This document shows, piece after piece, positions 1 to 10,709 of a stretch of 64,000 nt of DNA. This DNA comes from Hylemonella gracilis ATCC 19624. Its GTDB lineage: Bacteria > Pseudomonadota > Gammaproteobacteria > Burkholderiales > Burkholderiaceae_C. The DNA lies in NCBI RefSeq assembly GCF_000211835.1, contig NZ_AEGR01000061.1, positions 1-64,000 of the forward strand. The letters run 5' to 3'. Numbering within the stretch: position 1 is the first letter of the stretch; the number at the start of each line of letters is the position of its first letter. The translations under genes and the position numbers were made by a program. The notes under the pieces are model-generated. The model had not been told where the DNA came from. It was given only the letters and a program-made list of their open reading frames with translations, and ran no database searches.

Positions 1-1545
1 TTGGCGGCTACCGCCGCAGTGTTCATGTTCTGGCAGCGGGAGCCCGAGGGCCTCGTGGTCGGTATCTCGAACCTGCCTGACTCGTTGAACCCCGTGCTGG
101 AGCAGAATCTCCAGGGCATGAACGCCAATGAACTGGTGTTCGATGGTTTGGCCAACTTCGAGGTCGACGCCGCCTCGGGCAAGCTCAATGCCGAGCTGGC
201 GCTGGCCGACTCCATCAGCCAGGACCCGGTCACCAAGACCACGTACACGGCGATCCTCAAAGACGTGAAGTGGCACGACGGCGCTGCCGTCACCGCCGCC
301 GACGTCGCGTACTCCTTCGCCGCTTACATGGCGCCCGAGAACAAGTCGCCCAAGCGGGATTACCTGAACTCGTTCATCTCGTCGGTCAAGGCGCAGGACG
401 CCAAGACCGTCGTCATCGAGTTCCGCAAGCCCATCCCCGAGTTCCGGGCCATCCCGGTGCTGACCTTCAAGATCATTCCCGAGAATTACAAGGGCACCAA
501 GCTGTCGACGAATCTCCGCTCTGGTGAAAAGGAGCGTGCCTTCGCGACCGCCCCGGTGGGTACCGGGCCCTTCGTCTTCGAGAGCTGGGAAATTGGCAAG
601 TGGCTGACCTTCAAGGCCAATGCGAGCTATCTGCGCCACCCCCCGGCCACGTCGACTCTGGTCCTGCGCAGGGTCCTCGACCCGGTGATCCGGCTCAACG
701 AGTTCCGTGAGGCCCGCATCAACCTGATCCTAGAGACCTCGCCGGCCGATCGTCCCATGGTCGAGAAGATGGGCGGCGTCCAGTTCAGCTCCTTCATGCC
801 CTATGCGTTCTATCAGGTCGCGATCAACAGCAAGAAGCCCACTTTCGCCTCGCCCACCGCGCGCTTTGCGCTGTCTGCCGCGGTGGACCGCAAGGCCCTG
901 GTTCCCGGAGTCACTGACCGCGACGATCTGACCATCGTCAACGACGGCGCCTTCCCCTCGGACCTGTTCAGCCGCAACTTCGCGGAATACAACGTGCCTC
1001 CCTTCGAGGCCACCCATCCCCACAACCCGGCCACGGCAGCGTCCTTGGCCGAGAAGGCCGGCCTCAAGGGCCAGACCGCCGTCCTGCTGTTCCCCGACTC
1101 TCTGGGCGACTTGGGGCAGAAGATGGCCGACAGTCTCGTGGCCCAGTACGCCAAGATCGGCCTGACCGTGGAGGCCAAGCGCACTGGCGATCAGGTGTTC
1201 AACCGTCTGGTGTTTGGCGAGAAGAAGTACGACTTGGCCTTGGTCTACGCCGAGGGCTTCGACAACCTTTACTCTGACATGGGCAAGTGGTACCGGGGCA
1301 ACGGTGCATTGAACGTGACCGGCGTCGCCGACCCGGGCCTCGATGCGCTGTTCCAGACCTGGGACAACACCGTGGTGGCCACCGACTGGATCAAGGTCAC
1401 GCGTGAGCTGCAGACCAAGATCGGCTCGCTGCAGCCTTCGGTGCCGCTGGTTAGCCTCAAGAAGGATGTGTATTCCCGGGCCATCAAGAACATTGTCATC
1501 GCCTCGGACAATCCATTCCTCTCGGTTGAGGAATGGGCTCAATGA
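1..1545 (+). CDS. ABC transporter substrate-binding protein, family 5 (5' partial)
   Basis: Periplasmic solute receptor of the peptide/opine/nickel class (SBP_bac_5). The first residues after the window edge (AATAAVFMFW) look like the end of a signal or anchor helix and are followed by the family hallmark GISNLPDSLNPVL and a WHDGAAVTAADVAYSF segment (WxDGxxxTAxDVxxS). About 514 residues are present, close to the usual length of about 520. The codon at base 1 is TTG, but the gene probably begins upstream of the window, so I treat it as truncated. It opens an operon with two permeases and a fused ATPase. The substrate cannot be told from sequence. Membership of the family is clear; peptide versus metal-chelate uptake is open. 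Confidence 0.85.
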   Translation: MAATAAVFMFWQREPEGLVVGISNLPDSLNPVLEQNLQGMNANELVFDGLANFEVDAASGKLNAELALADSISQDPVTKTTYTAILKDVKWHDGAAVTAADVAYSFAAYMAPENKSPKRDYLNSFISSVKAQDAKTVVIEFRKPIPEFRAIPVLTFKIIPENYKGTKLSTNLRSGEKERAFATAPVGTGPFVFESWEIGKWLTFKANASYLRHPPATSTLVLRRVLDPVIRLNEFREARINLILETSPADRPMVEKMGGVQFSSFMPYAFYQVAINSKKPTFASPTARFALSAAVDRKALVPGVTDRDDLTIVNDGAFPSDLFSRNFAEYNVPPFEATHPHNPATAASLAEKAGLKGQTAVLLFPDSLGDLGQKMADSLVAQYAKIGLTVEAKRTGDQVFNRLVFGEKKYDLALVYAEGFDNLYSDMGKWYRGNGALNVTGVADPGLDALFQTWDNTVVATDWIKVTRELQTKIGSLQPSVPLVSLKKDVYSRAIKNIVIASDNPFLSVEEWAQ

Positions 1546-2426
1546 GGTTCCTACGGTTTCTGGCGCTAGAGCTGGGTCTGCGCGGGGTGGTCTTCACCCT
1601 GGTCGGGACCCTGGCCTTGGTCGGCCTCTACCTCGCCTCCATCGGAGCTCCGGCGGACCAGTACCTGAAGACTCTGGGAGCCTTCTGGTCCATGGTGACT
1701 CTGGATTCTGATTTCTCGCTCGAAACGGCGGGGTTCAGCGCGCGGGAGATCATCAGCTCGGGAGCGGCCATCACCTTTCCCCTGGCCTTGGTCTCGCTGC
1801 TGTTCCTGGTGGTCATCGCCCTGGTGGGTGCCTCGACATCGGCCTCGTCGGCTTACCTGCGCACCGTCCAGGGCGGGCGCAAGTCTGTGGGCTTTGGTGC
1901 CGTGGGCGGCTTGCTGGCTTCGCTCTTGTCGGCGGTGCCGCTCTTCGTCGGGTTCTGGTTGCTCTACGGCGCTTCTGGCATGAGCCCCTCACCCATGCTG
2001 ATTGCGCTGGTGGTGGTGGCCCTTGGCGGTCTTGGCTGGGACGCTACCCGGTTCTTGACCCTCGACATGAAGCGGCAGATCGACACCACCCACACTCTGG
2101 TGTTCAGCACCCTGGGGCCGGCGGTCGGCAGAGCCTTGCCCCTGCCTGGGACGGTGACCGGTTACCTCCTGAACTCGGCGGCCCCTCGGTTCATCCCCTA
2201 CGTGGCGGGCAAAGTGCCGGCCATCATCGGTGGCGTCACCATCGCCGAGATGGTCTTCAACTTTCCTGGTCTGGGGAGCACCTTGCTGGATGCCTTGGTC
2301 AACATGCACACCGACACCCTGATCGCCGCGGTGTTCGTGCTGCTCGCTGTGAACGCCATGGTCACTTTTTTGGTCAAGTCGGCCCTCTTCGTCCTGTATC
2401 CGCGGTGGTATGAAAAAGCTCTTTGA
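1542..2426 (+). CDS. ABC transporter permease, DppB-like
   Basis: Inner-membrane channel subunit, 294 residues, for the transporter whose receptor precedes it. About six hydrophobic segments are visible. The C-terminal cytoplasmic coupling loop carries the DppB-type signature around AEMVFNFPGLGSTLLDALVNMHTDTL. I chose the ATG at 1542, which overlaps the receptor's TGA in an ATGA arrangement, over the ATG at 1533 that lies inside the preceding gene; this implies translational coupling. The long periplasmic loop usual after helix 1 of DppB is reduced, so it is a divergent member. It pairs with the permease at 2410. Confidence 0.85.
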   Translation: MRFLRFLALELGLRGVVFTLVGTLALVGLYLASIGAPADQYLKTLGAFWSMVTLDSDFSLETAGFSAREIISSGAAITFPLALVSLLFLVVIALVGASTSASSAYLRTVQGGRKSVGFGAVGGLLASLLSAVPLFVGFWLLYGASGMSPSPMLIALVVVALGGLGWDATRFLTLDMKRQIDTTHTLVFSTLGPAVGRALPLPGTVTGYLLNSAAPRFIPYVAGKVPAIIGGVTIAEMVFNFPGLGSTLLDALVNMHTDTLIAAVFVLLAVNAMVTFLVKSALFVLYPRWYEKAL

Positions 2427-3216
2427 GACTCTGAGCGTCGCCGCCGTGGTGGCGATGCTGACCCCCTTCCTCTTCGCCTGGGTTCCCGGGGCCGGAGAGT
2501 GGACCGTCGGCCTGCCGGCGGCTTATTGGCACAGCTTGGTGACCAGCTTCCGACAGCTGTCCATCACCCTGACCATCACCGTGCTGGTGGCCGGCGTCGT
2601 CACCGTGGCTCTGGGCTACTGTTCGATCCTGTGGCCGGTGGTGGGCAAGACCACCGCTGCGGTCCTGGACGCCGTCGAGTCGATTCCCTCCATTCTGGTG
2701 GCGCTGTTCTGCTACGCCCCTGTGGCCGTGGCCCTGGCCAGCAACTCGGCGTCGACCTCGACCATTTTGTCGCTGAGTGTCTTCATCTTCGCCGCCACCC
2801 TGACCACCCTTCCCGAAGCGGTCCGTGGCGTGGCTCTCCCGCTCGGTGAGCTCTACCACCGCAAGTATTCCGTGTCGCTGCGGGCCTATGGGTTCACCAA
2901 GGGGCGGATCTTGGCCGTCCTGCTGAATTCGAAGGACATGCGCGACGTGCTGCGCCGCACGGCCGCCGGCATTCTGCTCAAGACCTTGGTTCTGGACTGC
3001 TCGTTCAGCTTCATCATCCAAGTGGGCATGGGCGCCAACGGCACCCCGGCCCATACCAGTCCCGGCGGCCTCATTGCCGCCTGGCGGATGGTCCTCCTGC
3101 GAAACACCGACGGCTCACAGGCTCTGTTCTGGCTCCCGGTCATCCTGCTGGTCATGGTGAGTTTCGCGTTCCTGCTCCTTTTGGGACAAGACAAGCAAAA
3201 GGAGCACCACGCATGA
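2410..3216 (+). CDS. ABC transporter permease, DppC-like
   Basis: Second channel subunit of the peptide/nickel-type importer, 268 residues. Hydrophobic segments lie near the N-terminus, at about 55-110, at about 115-135 and at the C-terminus. The coupling-loop region contains LNSKDMRDVLRRTAAGILLKTLVLDCSFSFI, equivalent to the EAA loop. It overlaps the preceding permease by 17 bases in another frame and overlaps the ATPase start by four bases (ATGA at 3213), so the four genes form one translationally coupled operon. Family assignment rests on size, topology and operon position, because the loop diverges from typical DppC. Confidence 0.8.
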   Translation: MKKLFETLSVAAVVAMLTPFLFAWVPGAGEWTVGLPAAYWHSLVTSFRQLSITLTITVLVAGVVTVALGYCSILWPVVGKTTAAVLDAVESIPSILVALFCYAPVAVALASNSASTSTILSLSVFIFAATLTTLPEAVRGVALPLGELYHRKYSVSLRAYGFTKGRILAVLLNSKDMRDVLRRTAAGILLKTLVLDCSFSFIIQVGMGANGTPAHTSPGGLIAAWRMVLLRNTDGSQALFWLPVILLVMVSFAFLLLLGQDKQKEHHA

Positions 3217-4676
3217 GCGCCTCTCCCATCCTCGTCAACAATTTCTCCGTCCACCTCAAGGACCGGCTGCTGTTCGACATCGAGCGTTTCGAGCCCGTGC
3301 CCGGCACCTCGACGGTCATCACCGGCACCACGGGCTCTGGCAAATCGGTCTTCCTCAAGACCTTGGCGGGTTTGCTCTACGGACCGTTTGCCATGGCGGG
3401 GGGCATGAAACTCCACGGCATCGACGCTTACGTCGGCGGCAAGAAGACCAGCCTCGAAACCTGGCGGAGCATTCTCCACATTGGGCTGACCTTCGTTCCC
3501 GCCGAGACAGCGCAAGCCATGAATCCGGCCCTGTCGCTGGAGCAGAACCTCAAGATCATTTGCCCCGAGGCCCAGGAACTGGTCGCGCGACGGCTCAAGG
3601 AGTACTTCAACCTCGACTTCACCCGGTACGCGAAGCAGTATCCCGATGAAGTTTCCGGCGGTGAACTCCAGCGCATCACCCTGATGATCTTGCTCTCGCG
3701 CAAGGCTGACCTGGTGTTGCTGGATGAGCCCACCGTCAACCTCGACCGGCAGCTGCGCAAGCGCTTCATCACCTTCCTTAATGACGAGATTCTGGGTAAG
3801 GGCAAGACCATCTTGATGGCCAGCCACGACATCGACTTCGTCCGGGCCTTGCATCTCGACGTCATCCTGCGCCTTGAGAAACAGAAGCTCATCACGCTCG
3901 ACAAGCTCCCCGAAGACGTCGTGATCGCCAAGGAGAAAGACGACGGCGTTGGCGCCGCCGGTCTCGATCTGAGGGACGTCAGCCAGCACTACATGGTTCG
4001 CGGTGTTTTCGGCGACCGACCCAGCTGGGCCTACAAACATCTGGACGTGACCTTCCGCCGGTCCCACATCTATGGCGTCACCGGTCCCTCGGGTTGCGGC
4101 AAGACGAGCATGATCAAGGCCATCCTTCGGCTGTTGGATGGCACCAGCGGGACGATCGACCTTGGCGGCCAAGATCTGGTGGCCTTGAAGCCCTACGAGC
4201 GCGGCGGTGACCCCGAGGCCTTCAAGCCTTATCGGCGCAAGATCGCCATCGTTCAGCAGGACTCCCGCTTCTCCTTCTTCCCCGATCTGAAGGTGAGGGA
4301 TTCCCTCAAGGAGATCGGCAAGGTCTACGGCAATCCGGCCCTCTACGCCGAGGACCGGGTGCAGGCGCTGATGGACAAGATCCAGCTGCGCCGCGTGCTC
4401 TTGGACAACCTGCCCCGCTCGCTCAGTTCCGGCGAGATGAAGCGCATGGACATCGTCCGCGCGCTGGCCGCCGAGCCTGACGTGATCTTGTTGGACGAGC
4501 CCTTCGCCCACATCGACTTTGAGACCCGCGCCCTGGTCATGAAGGCCATCGCCGAGTACTTGAAAGAGAAGGCCGCCATCCTCATCGTGGTCACGCACGA
4601 GGATTTCGACCTCCAGTACTTCATCCAAACGGACTACGACTTCTTGAGTCTGGTCGACAACGACCGCCCGGTCTAG
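3213..4676 (+). CDS. ABC transporter ATP-binding protein with two nucleotide-binding domains (DppD-DppF fusion)
   Basis: Energises the peptide/nickel-type importer. Domain 1 (about residues 1-225) has Walker A TGTTGSGKS, signature VSGGELQRI and Walker B LVLLDEPTVNLD. Domain 2 (about 250-487) has Walker A TGPSGCGKT, signature LSSGEMKRM (LSSGE rather than LSGGQ) and Walker B VILLDEPFAHID. At 487 residues it is shorter than typical DppD-DppF fusions of about 530-560, and the oligopeptide-transporter C-terminal extension after each domain seems missing. It ends the operon and meets the lipoprotein gene at 4886 convergently; the 209-base gap holds no gene that I can see. Confidence 0.88.
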   Translation: MSASPILVNNFSVHLKDRLLFDIERFEPVPGTSTVITGTTGSGKSVFLKTLAGLLYGPFAMAGGMKLHGIDAYVGGKKTSLETWRSILHIGLTFVPAETAQAMNPALSLEQNLKIICPEAQELVARRLKEYFNLDFTRYAKQYPDEVSGGELQRITLMILLSRKADLVLLDEPTVNLDRQLRKRFITFLNDEILGKGKTILMASHDIDFVRALHLDVILRLEKQKLITLDKLPEDVVIAKEKDDGVGAAGLDLRDVSQHYMVRGVFGDRPSWAYKHLDVTFRRSHIYGVTGPSGCGKTSMIKAILRLLDGTSGTIDLGGQDLVALKPYERGGDPEAFKPYRRKIAIVQQDSRFSFFPDLKVRDSLKEIGKVYGNPALYAEDRVQALMDKIQLRRVLLDNLPRSLSSGEMKRMDIVRALAAEPDVILLDEPFAHIDFETRALVMKAIAEYLKEKAAILIVVTHEDFDLQYFIQTDYDFLSLVDNDRPV

Positions 4677-4885
4677 TCCGACCCCGCCGCGATGGAAGGT
4701 CTCCACGGAGCGCGCCTGCGCCCAGTGGGGACCGTCAGTTCCGTCCTCACCGTCCTCACGGAAACGACGTGGGGGTCTTGCCCCGCAATCTGACCATCAA
4801 AGCGTCGTCTCTGGACGTCCGAGGCCAAGCACCTGGGTGGTTCGCTCCGAGCGATGCGACGCACGCCGAGATCAGGGTTCTGAGG

Positions 4886-5665
4886 TCAGGGCTCGGACGT
4901 TGGGCGCGCATCGTCGCCCAATCGGGTCTCCGCTTCGTCGCGGTTGGCGGCAGGCTCAGCCGTGCTGGCTGGAAGGGCCTTGACCACCGCGGGCGTGGAG
5001 GGCACGGCGAAACTCGTGGCGCCCCTGGGCGCCGTGGGACTGGCCGGTTTCGTCGCCGATCCGTGGGGAGCGGCCCCGCCCGCCGCTGCGGGCAGGCTGT
5101 ACTCGACGGCGCGCATGGCCGCGATCTGGCCGTTCAACTGCTCGATGCGACGCTGGCGCTCGCGCAGCATCTGGGCTTGCCGTTCATTGGCGTCTTGCAG
5201 GCGTTGCTGTTCGGTGTAAAGCAAGGCGAGTTGTTCCGCAAACGCCAATTGCTGTGCATGCAGCGGTGCGTGCCCATCTTGCACGGGCAGGCTGCGCAGC
5301 CGTTCGATCTCGGCCTCCAGCTCGGCGGGGGGCAGCGCGCACAGGGCCTTGGCATAGGCCAGCGCCTCAGTGACGTTGGCGGGTGCCTTGTGCGGCGCTG
5401 CTGGCGCCGCCAGCGCCGCGGGGGCTGGCGCCGGGGCAGCGGCCGGCGCGGGCACCGGCTCGGGGGTATGCACCCAGGGCAGGTCCACCGTGACGGACCA
5501 TTGCGCCGGTGGCCACAGCTGGGCCGCGCAGCCCGCTAGCTGAAGCACGGTCAGACCAGCGACCAGCGTCAGCGCCATTGCCGGGCGCGCCAGCAGCGCT
5601 CCAGCATGCCGTGGTTGGCCTGGGCCGCGGCGTGTCTCGCCACGCGCACTGGGCCACGGTGTCAT
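4886..5665 (-). CDS. QseG/GlrK-associated lipoprotein
   Basis: Probable outer-membrane lipoprotein partner of the adjacent kinase. From the ATG at 5665 there is an arginine-rich n-region, a hydrophobic stretch ALTLVAGLTVLQ and a lipobox ending LAGC, then an Ala/Pro-rich linker. Next comes a helical domain with predicted coiled-coil character (LLYTEQQRLQDANERQAQMLRERQRRIEQLNGQI) and a low-complexity tail. This matches the layout of QseG (YfhG), which is encoded between QseE and QseF in enterobacteria. An in-frame ATG at 5728, one base after the kinase stop, would allow coupling but gives an overlong leader; one at 5578 lacks the n-region. The QseF/GlrR-type regulator expected next is absent. 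Confidence 0.65.
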   Translation of the reverse strand: MTPWPSARGETRRGPGQPRHAGALLARPAMALTLVAGLTVLQLAGCAAQLWPPAQWSVTVDLPWVHTPEPVPAPAAAPAPAPAALAAPAAPHKAPANVTEALAYAKALCALPPAELEAEIERLRSLPVQDGHAPLHAQQLAFAEQLALLYTEQQRLQDANERQAQMLRERQRRIEQLNGQIAAMRAVEYSLPAAAGGAAPHGSATKPASPTAPRGATSFAVPSTPAVVKALPASTAEPAANRDEAETRLGDDARPTSEP

Positions 5666-5729
5666 CGAGATCGGGTCGGGGAACAGGACGTCGGAGTCGG
5701 CCCAGACCGTGCACGGCTTGGCGGGCATG

Positions 5730-7364
5730 TCACACCGAGCTTTCATGGGGCAACTCGATGCGGAACCGGGCTCCCCGTGGCGGCGCGCCGATGGTGGGGG
5801 TCGCCGTGTCGCTGGGCTGCGCATCATCGAGCAAGCTGATGCGCCCGCCGTGGGCCTCGATGTATTCCCGCACGATGGACAAGCCGATCCCGCTGCCATG
5901 CAGGGCGTGGGGCGCTTGCAATTCGGGTTGGCGCTGGCCGCGGTAGAACGGTTCGAAGATGCGTGCACGGTCGGGCTCGGCGACACCGGGGCCCTGGTCG
6001 CCGATGTCTAGCAGAACCCAGCCCGGCTGGAGATGAAAGTTGAATTCGATCACCCCTCCTGGGGGCGAGAAACGGATGGCATTGGACAACAGGTTGGCGA
6101 GGGCGATGCCCATCTTCTCCTCGTCCAGCTGCAAGGTCGGCAAGGTGCTCGAAGCAAGCCGTGATGAGTCCGAGGACGCCATGGGTTCGCCCACACGCAC
6201 CCGCACCGCGAGGTTACGGCCGCGCCATTGCAGGCGCTGGGCTTCGATCTGCGCGTGGACCAGGGCCTGCAGGTCCACCGGACGGCGCTTGAGCTGCCGA
6301 GCCTCGAACGCTGCCGCGTTGAAGCGCAGCAGGGCTTCGATGCGTTGCTGCAGCGTCTGCGCGTTTTGGTGCAGGATGTGCGCGACCTCCTGCTGACGCT
6401 CGTTGAGCGGCCCCGTCACCCCGTCTTCCAGCAGCGCGACCCCCTCGCGCAGCGCGGCCAGCGGCGTCTTGAGTTCGTGCGAGACATGACGCAGGAAGCG
6501 CGCCTTGTCGGCGTCGAGTTCCGTCAGGCGCAGTCGCAGCCAATCCAGTTGCAGGCCGAGCTGGCGCACGTCGCTGGGGCCGCGGATCGCGATCGGCTGG
6601 TCGAGCCGGTTCTCTCCCAGCCCCACGATCGCGCGTTCGATCTGCCGCAGCGGGCGCGCCAGCCACAGCCCCAGCCCCACGGCCAAGGCGAGCGTGAGTC
6701 CAACCGCGACGCTGACCAGTCCACCCAGGTTGCGCTGGCTGCGTGCCAGGCGTTCGCGCAGGGCCTCGCTGTTCTTCGTGATCAGTTGTTGCACCCGCTG
6801 GCCCAGTTGCTGGGTCAGCAAGTCCATGTCGCGGAAAGCACGTGCCACCGCGCGTTCACGGGTCAGCGACTGACGCAGTGCCTGGGCCCGGCCGGCAGGG
6901 GTGTCCTTGAGCACGCCGCCTTGCGCCATCAGCGCGCGGATGCGGTCATGCTGCGCGCGCCATTGCGCCGCCGCGGCGTTCAACTGCTCAAAGGCGGCGT
7001 CCGTCGCCGCCCGTTGCGTCTCGTCGTCCGATGCGCGAGATTGCGCGGCTTCGTTCAGCAGCAGCGCCAGGGTATCTTGCGCTGCACGGGATTCCTCGGC
7101 GTGGCGCAGGCGCAGCGGTTCGTCGTTGAGGATGAGCGATTGCCGCGCCGCGCGCTCCATCGCGGTCGTGTGCGCGGCCAGGGTCTGGGTGGCGGCGTTC
7201 AGGCGCAGCGCCCGGGAGGCGCCTTCGCCGTGCTCGTTCATCAGTCGGCCCAGCGTGAACACCGCGCTGATCGCCGCGCCGCCCAGCAACAAGGCGATGA
7301 GCATGAAAGCCGCCAGCAGCCAGTGGCGGAAGGCGGCCAGACGCAGGAGTGCGGCGAGCTGCAT
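5730..7364 (-). CDS. Sensor histidine kinase, QseE/GlrK-like
   Basis: Membrane sensor kinase of 544 residues. The order is a first membrane helix (about 15-40), a periplasmic four-helix-type sensor region, a second helix (about VSVAVGLTLALAVGLGLWLA), HAMP, a HisKA dimerisation domain with phospho-acceptor HVSHELKTPLAAL, and a HATPase domain with N-box LLSNAIRFSPPGG, G1 DIGDQGPGV and G2 GSGIGLSIVREYI. I chose the ATG at 7364 (MQLAALLRLAAFRHW) because the longer reading frame to 7586 runs into the eda gene and has a shadow-like composition. The lipoprotein gene follows immediately. Its cognate regulator should be a sigma-54 activator of the GlrR class but is not in this window. Confidence 0.88.
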   Translation of the reverse strand: MQLAALLRLAAFRHWLLAAFMLIALLLGGAAISAVFTLGRLMNEHGEGASRALRLNAATQTLAAHTTAMERAARQSLILNDEPLRLRHAEESRAAQDTLALLLNEAAQSRASDDETQRAATDAAFEQLNAAAAQWRAQHDRIRALMAQGGVLKDTPAGRAQALRQSLTRERAVARAFRDMDLLTQQLGQRVQQLITKNSEALRERLARSQRNLGGLVSVAVGLTLALAVGLGLWLARPLRQIERAIVGLGENRLDQPIAIRGPSDVRQLGLQLDWLRLRLTELDADKARFLRHVSHELKTPLAALREGVALLEDGVTGPLNERQQEVAHILHQNAQTLQQRIEALLRFNAAAFEARQLKRRPVDLQALVHAQIEAQRLQWRGRNLAVRVRVGEPMASSDSSRLASSTLPTLQLDEEKMGIALANLLSNAIRFSPPGGVIEFNFHLQPGWVLLDIGDQGPGVAEPDRARIFEPFYRGQRQPELQAPHALHGSGIGLSIVREYIEAHGGRISLLDDAQPSDTATPTIGAPPRGARFRIELPHESSV

Positions 7365-7396
7365 GACGCTGCGCGACGGCGCGGGCTTGCCCGGTT

Positions 7397-8050
7397 TCAG
7401 GCGCCGGCCTGCGCGGCCAGACTCTGAGCCTGCGCGCTCGCCTCGCGCGCCAGCCGCGTGACGGTGGCCCAATCGCCGCGTGTCAGCACGTCGGCTGGCG
7501 TGAGCCAGGAGCCGCCGACCAAGGCCACGTTGGGCTGTTGCAGGAAGGAGCTCAGGTTCTCGGGGCTGACGCCGCCCGTGGGGCAAAAGCGCATGTCAGG
7601 CAGCGGGCCGGCCAGGGCCTTGAGCATGTTCAGTCCGCCGGCCTGCGCGGCGGGAAAGAGCTTGACCAGGCCGTAGCCCGCGTCGCGCGCGGTCATCACC
7701 TCGCCGGGCGTCATCACCCCCGGAACAAAGGGCAGTTGCGCGGCCTGCACCGCATCCAGCAAGGCGGGCGTCATGCCAGGCGAGAGGGCGAAACGCGCGC
7801 CCGCGTCCTTGACCCGCTGAGCTTCCTCGGGGCGAGTCACGGTGCCCGCGCCTACGCAGAGTCCGGGCGCGTGGCGCGCCGCAGCCTCGATGGCCGCCAG
7901 CGCGGCCGGGTGACGCAGGGTGATCTCAATCACGTCGATGCCGCCCTCGAGCAGGGCGTCGGCCAGGGGCGCGGCCTGTTTCGGGTCGGTGATGACGACC
8001 ACGGGAACGATGCGGGAGCGGAAGGCGGGCAGGGACAAGGGCAGGGTCAT
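7397..8050 (-). CDS. eda: 2-dehydro-3-deoxy-phosphogluconate (KDPG) aldolase
   Basis: Class I aldolase that cleaves KDPG to pyruvate and glyceraldehyde 3-phosphate, the last Entner-Doudoroff step. The 217-residue protein shows the usual motifs: EITLRHPAAL with the catalytic Glu, GAGTV, SPGMTPALL, and the Schiff-base lysine in GLVKLFPA, then FCPTGGV. I chose the ATG at 8050 over an upstream TTG at 8071. It is last in the gntR-zwf-pgl-edd-eda run, 32 bases after edd, and ends 32 bases before the kinase start. Confidence 0.95.
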   Translation of the reverse strand: MTLPLSLPAFRSRIVPVVVITDPKQAAPLADALLEGGIDVIEITLRHPAALAAIEAAARHAPGLCVGAGTVTRPEEAQRVKDAGARFALSPGMTPALLDAVQAAQLPFVPGVMTPGEVMTARDAGYGLVKLFPAAQAGGLNMLKALAGPLPDMRFCPTGGVSPENLSSFLQQPNVALVGGSWLTPADVLTRGDWATVTRLAREASAQAQSLAAQAGA

Positions 8051-8082
8051 GGTGGGGCGAGACGATAACAAAACTCAGGAAC

Positions 8083-9939
<1,857 letters not shown>

Positions 9940-10003
9940 GGTTCGTCTCTTTGTTCTGGGAGTCGGAATGACTCGGTCTTTTGGATCGTTGAGTCTGGTT
10001 TGT

Positions 10004-10663
10004 TCAATCGGCGTGCCACACCGCGACCGGTTCGGTCGCGTGGTGCAGCACCAGGGAAATGGGCAGGGTCGTGTCGGACCCGGTGCGCGCGCCTTGCAGC
10101 GCGCGTTGGTACACGGCCCACTTGGCCGGTCCCGCGATGGACAGCACGGTGTGGCGGCTGTTCAGCAGCGCGGCCAGGTTCAGGCTGACGCGCGGATGGG
10201 GCGCTTGCGTGGGCGTGAGCGCCACCAAGCCGGGCGTGGCCTCGGGCCGCAGCGCCTCGGCCACGCCGGGGGCGTCGGGGAAGAGCGACGCCGTATGACC
10301 GTCCTCGCCCATGCCCAGCACGGTCACGTCGGCCGTCAGCGCCGCGTGCGCTGGATGGGCTGCGTCCAGCGGCAGCAGGCGCGCGGCGGCGGCAGGCCCT
10401 TGCAGCAAGTGGGCGCGCAGCAGGGTTTCGTTGCGTTCGGCATGGCCATCGGGCAGTTGGCGCTCGTCCACCAGTTGCACGGACACCCGCACCCAGTCCA
10501 GCGGCTGCGCTCGCAATTGTTCAAACAGAGCCACCGGCGAGCGTCCGCCGGACACGCGCAGCAGCGCCTCGCCGCGCGCGGCCAGCGCGGACTGCAGCCG
10601 CGCGGCGATGTCGAGCGCGAGGGCTCGGGCGGTGGCATGGGGATGTTCCACGGGCAGGGGCAT
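10004..10663 (-). CDS. pgl: 6-phosphogluconolactonase
   Basis: Hydrolyses 6-phosphogluconolactone to 6-phosphogluconate (NagB/RpiA/SOL family, DevB type). The 219-residue protein contains [26 protein letters not shown] and [13 protein letters not shown], the last two being diagnostic for the SOL group. I chose the ATG at 10663; the extra codon at 10666 is TTG. It lies between zwf (46 bases) and edd (64 bases) in the Entner-Doudoroff operon. Confidence 0.95.
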   Translation of the reverse strand: MPLPVEHPHATARALALDIAARLQSALAARGEALLRVSGGRSPVALFEQLRAQPLDWVRVSVQLVDERQLPDGHAERNETLLRAHLLQGPAAAARLLPLDAAHPAHAALTADVTVLGMGEDGHTASLFPDAPGVAEALRPEATPGLVALTPTQAPHPRVSLNLAALLNSRHTVLSIAGPAKWAVYQRALQGARTGSDTTLPISLVLHHATEPVAVWHAD

Positions 10664-10709
10664 CAATGGTCTCTGTCGTCGGTGAAGCGCTTCGTGCGAT
10701 CGGACCGCT

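Noticed and set aside
2886-4706. Minus-strand open frame of 606 codons opposite the fused ATPase
   Set aside because: Shadow of the ATPase gene; no recognisable motif. It was checked as a possible missing response regulator and is not one.
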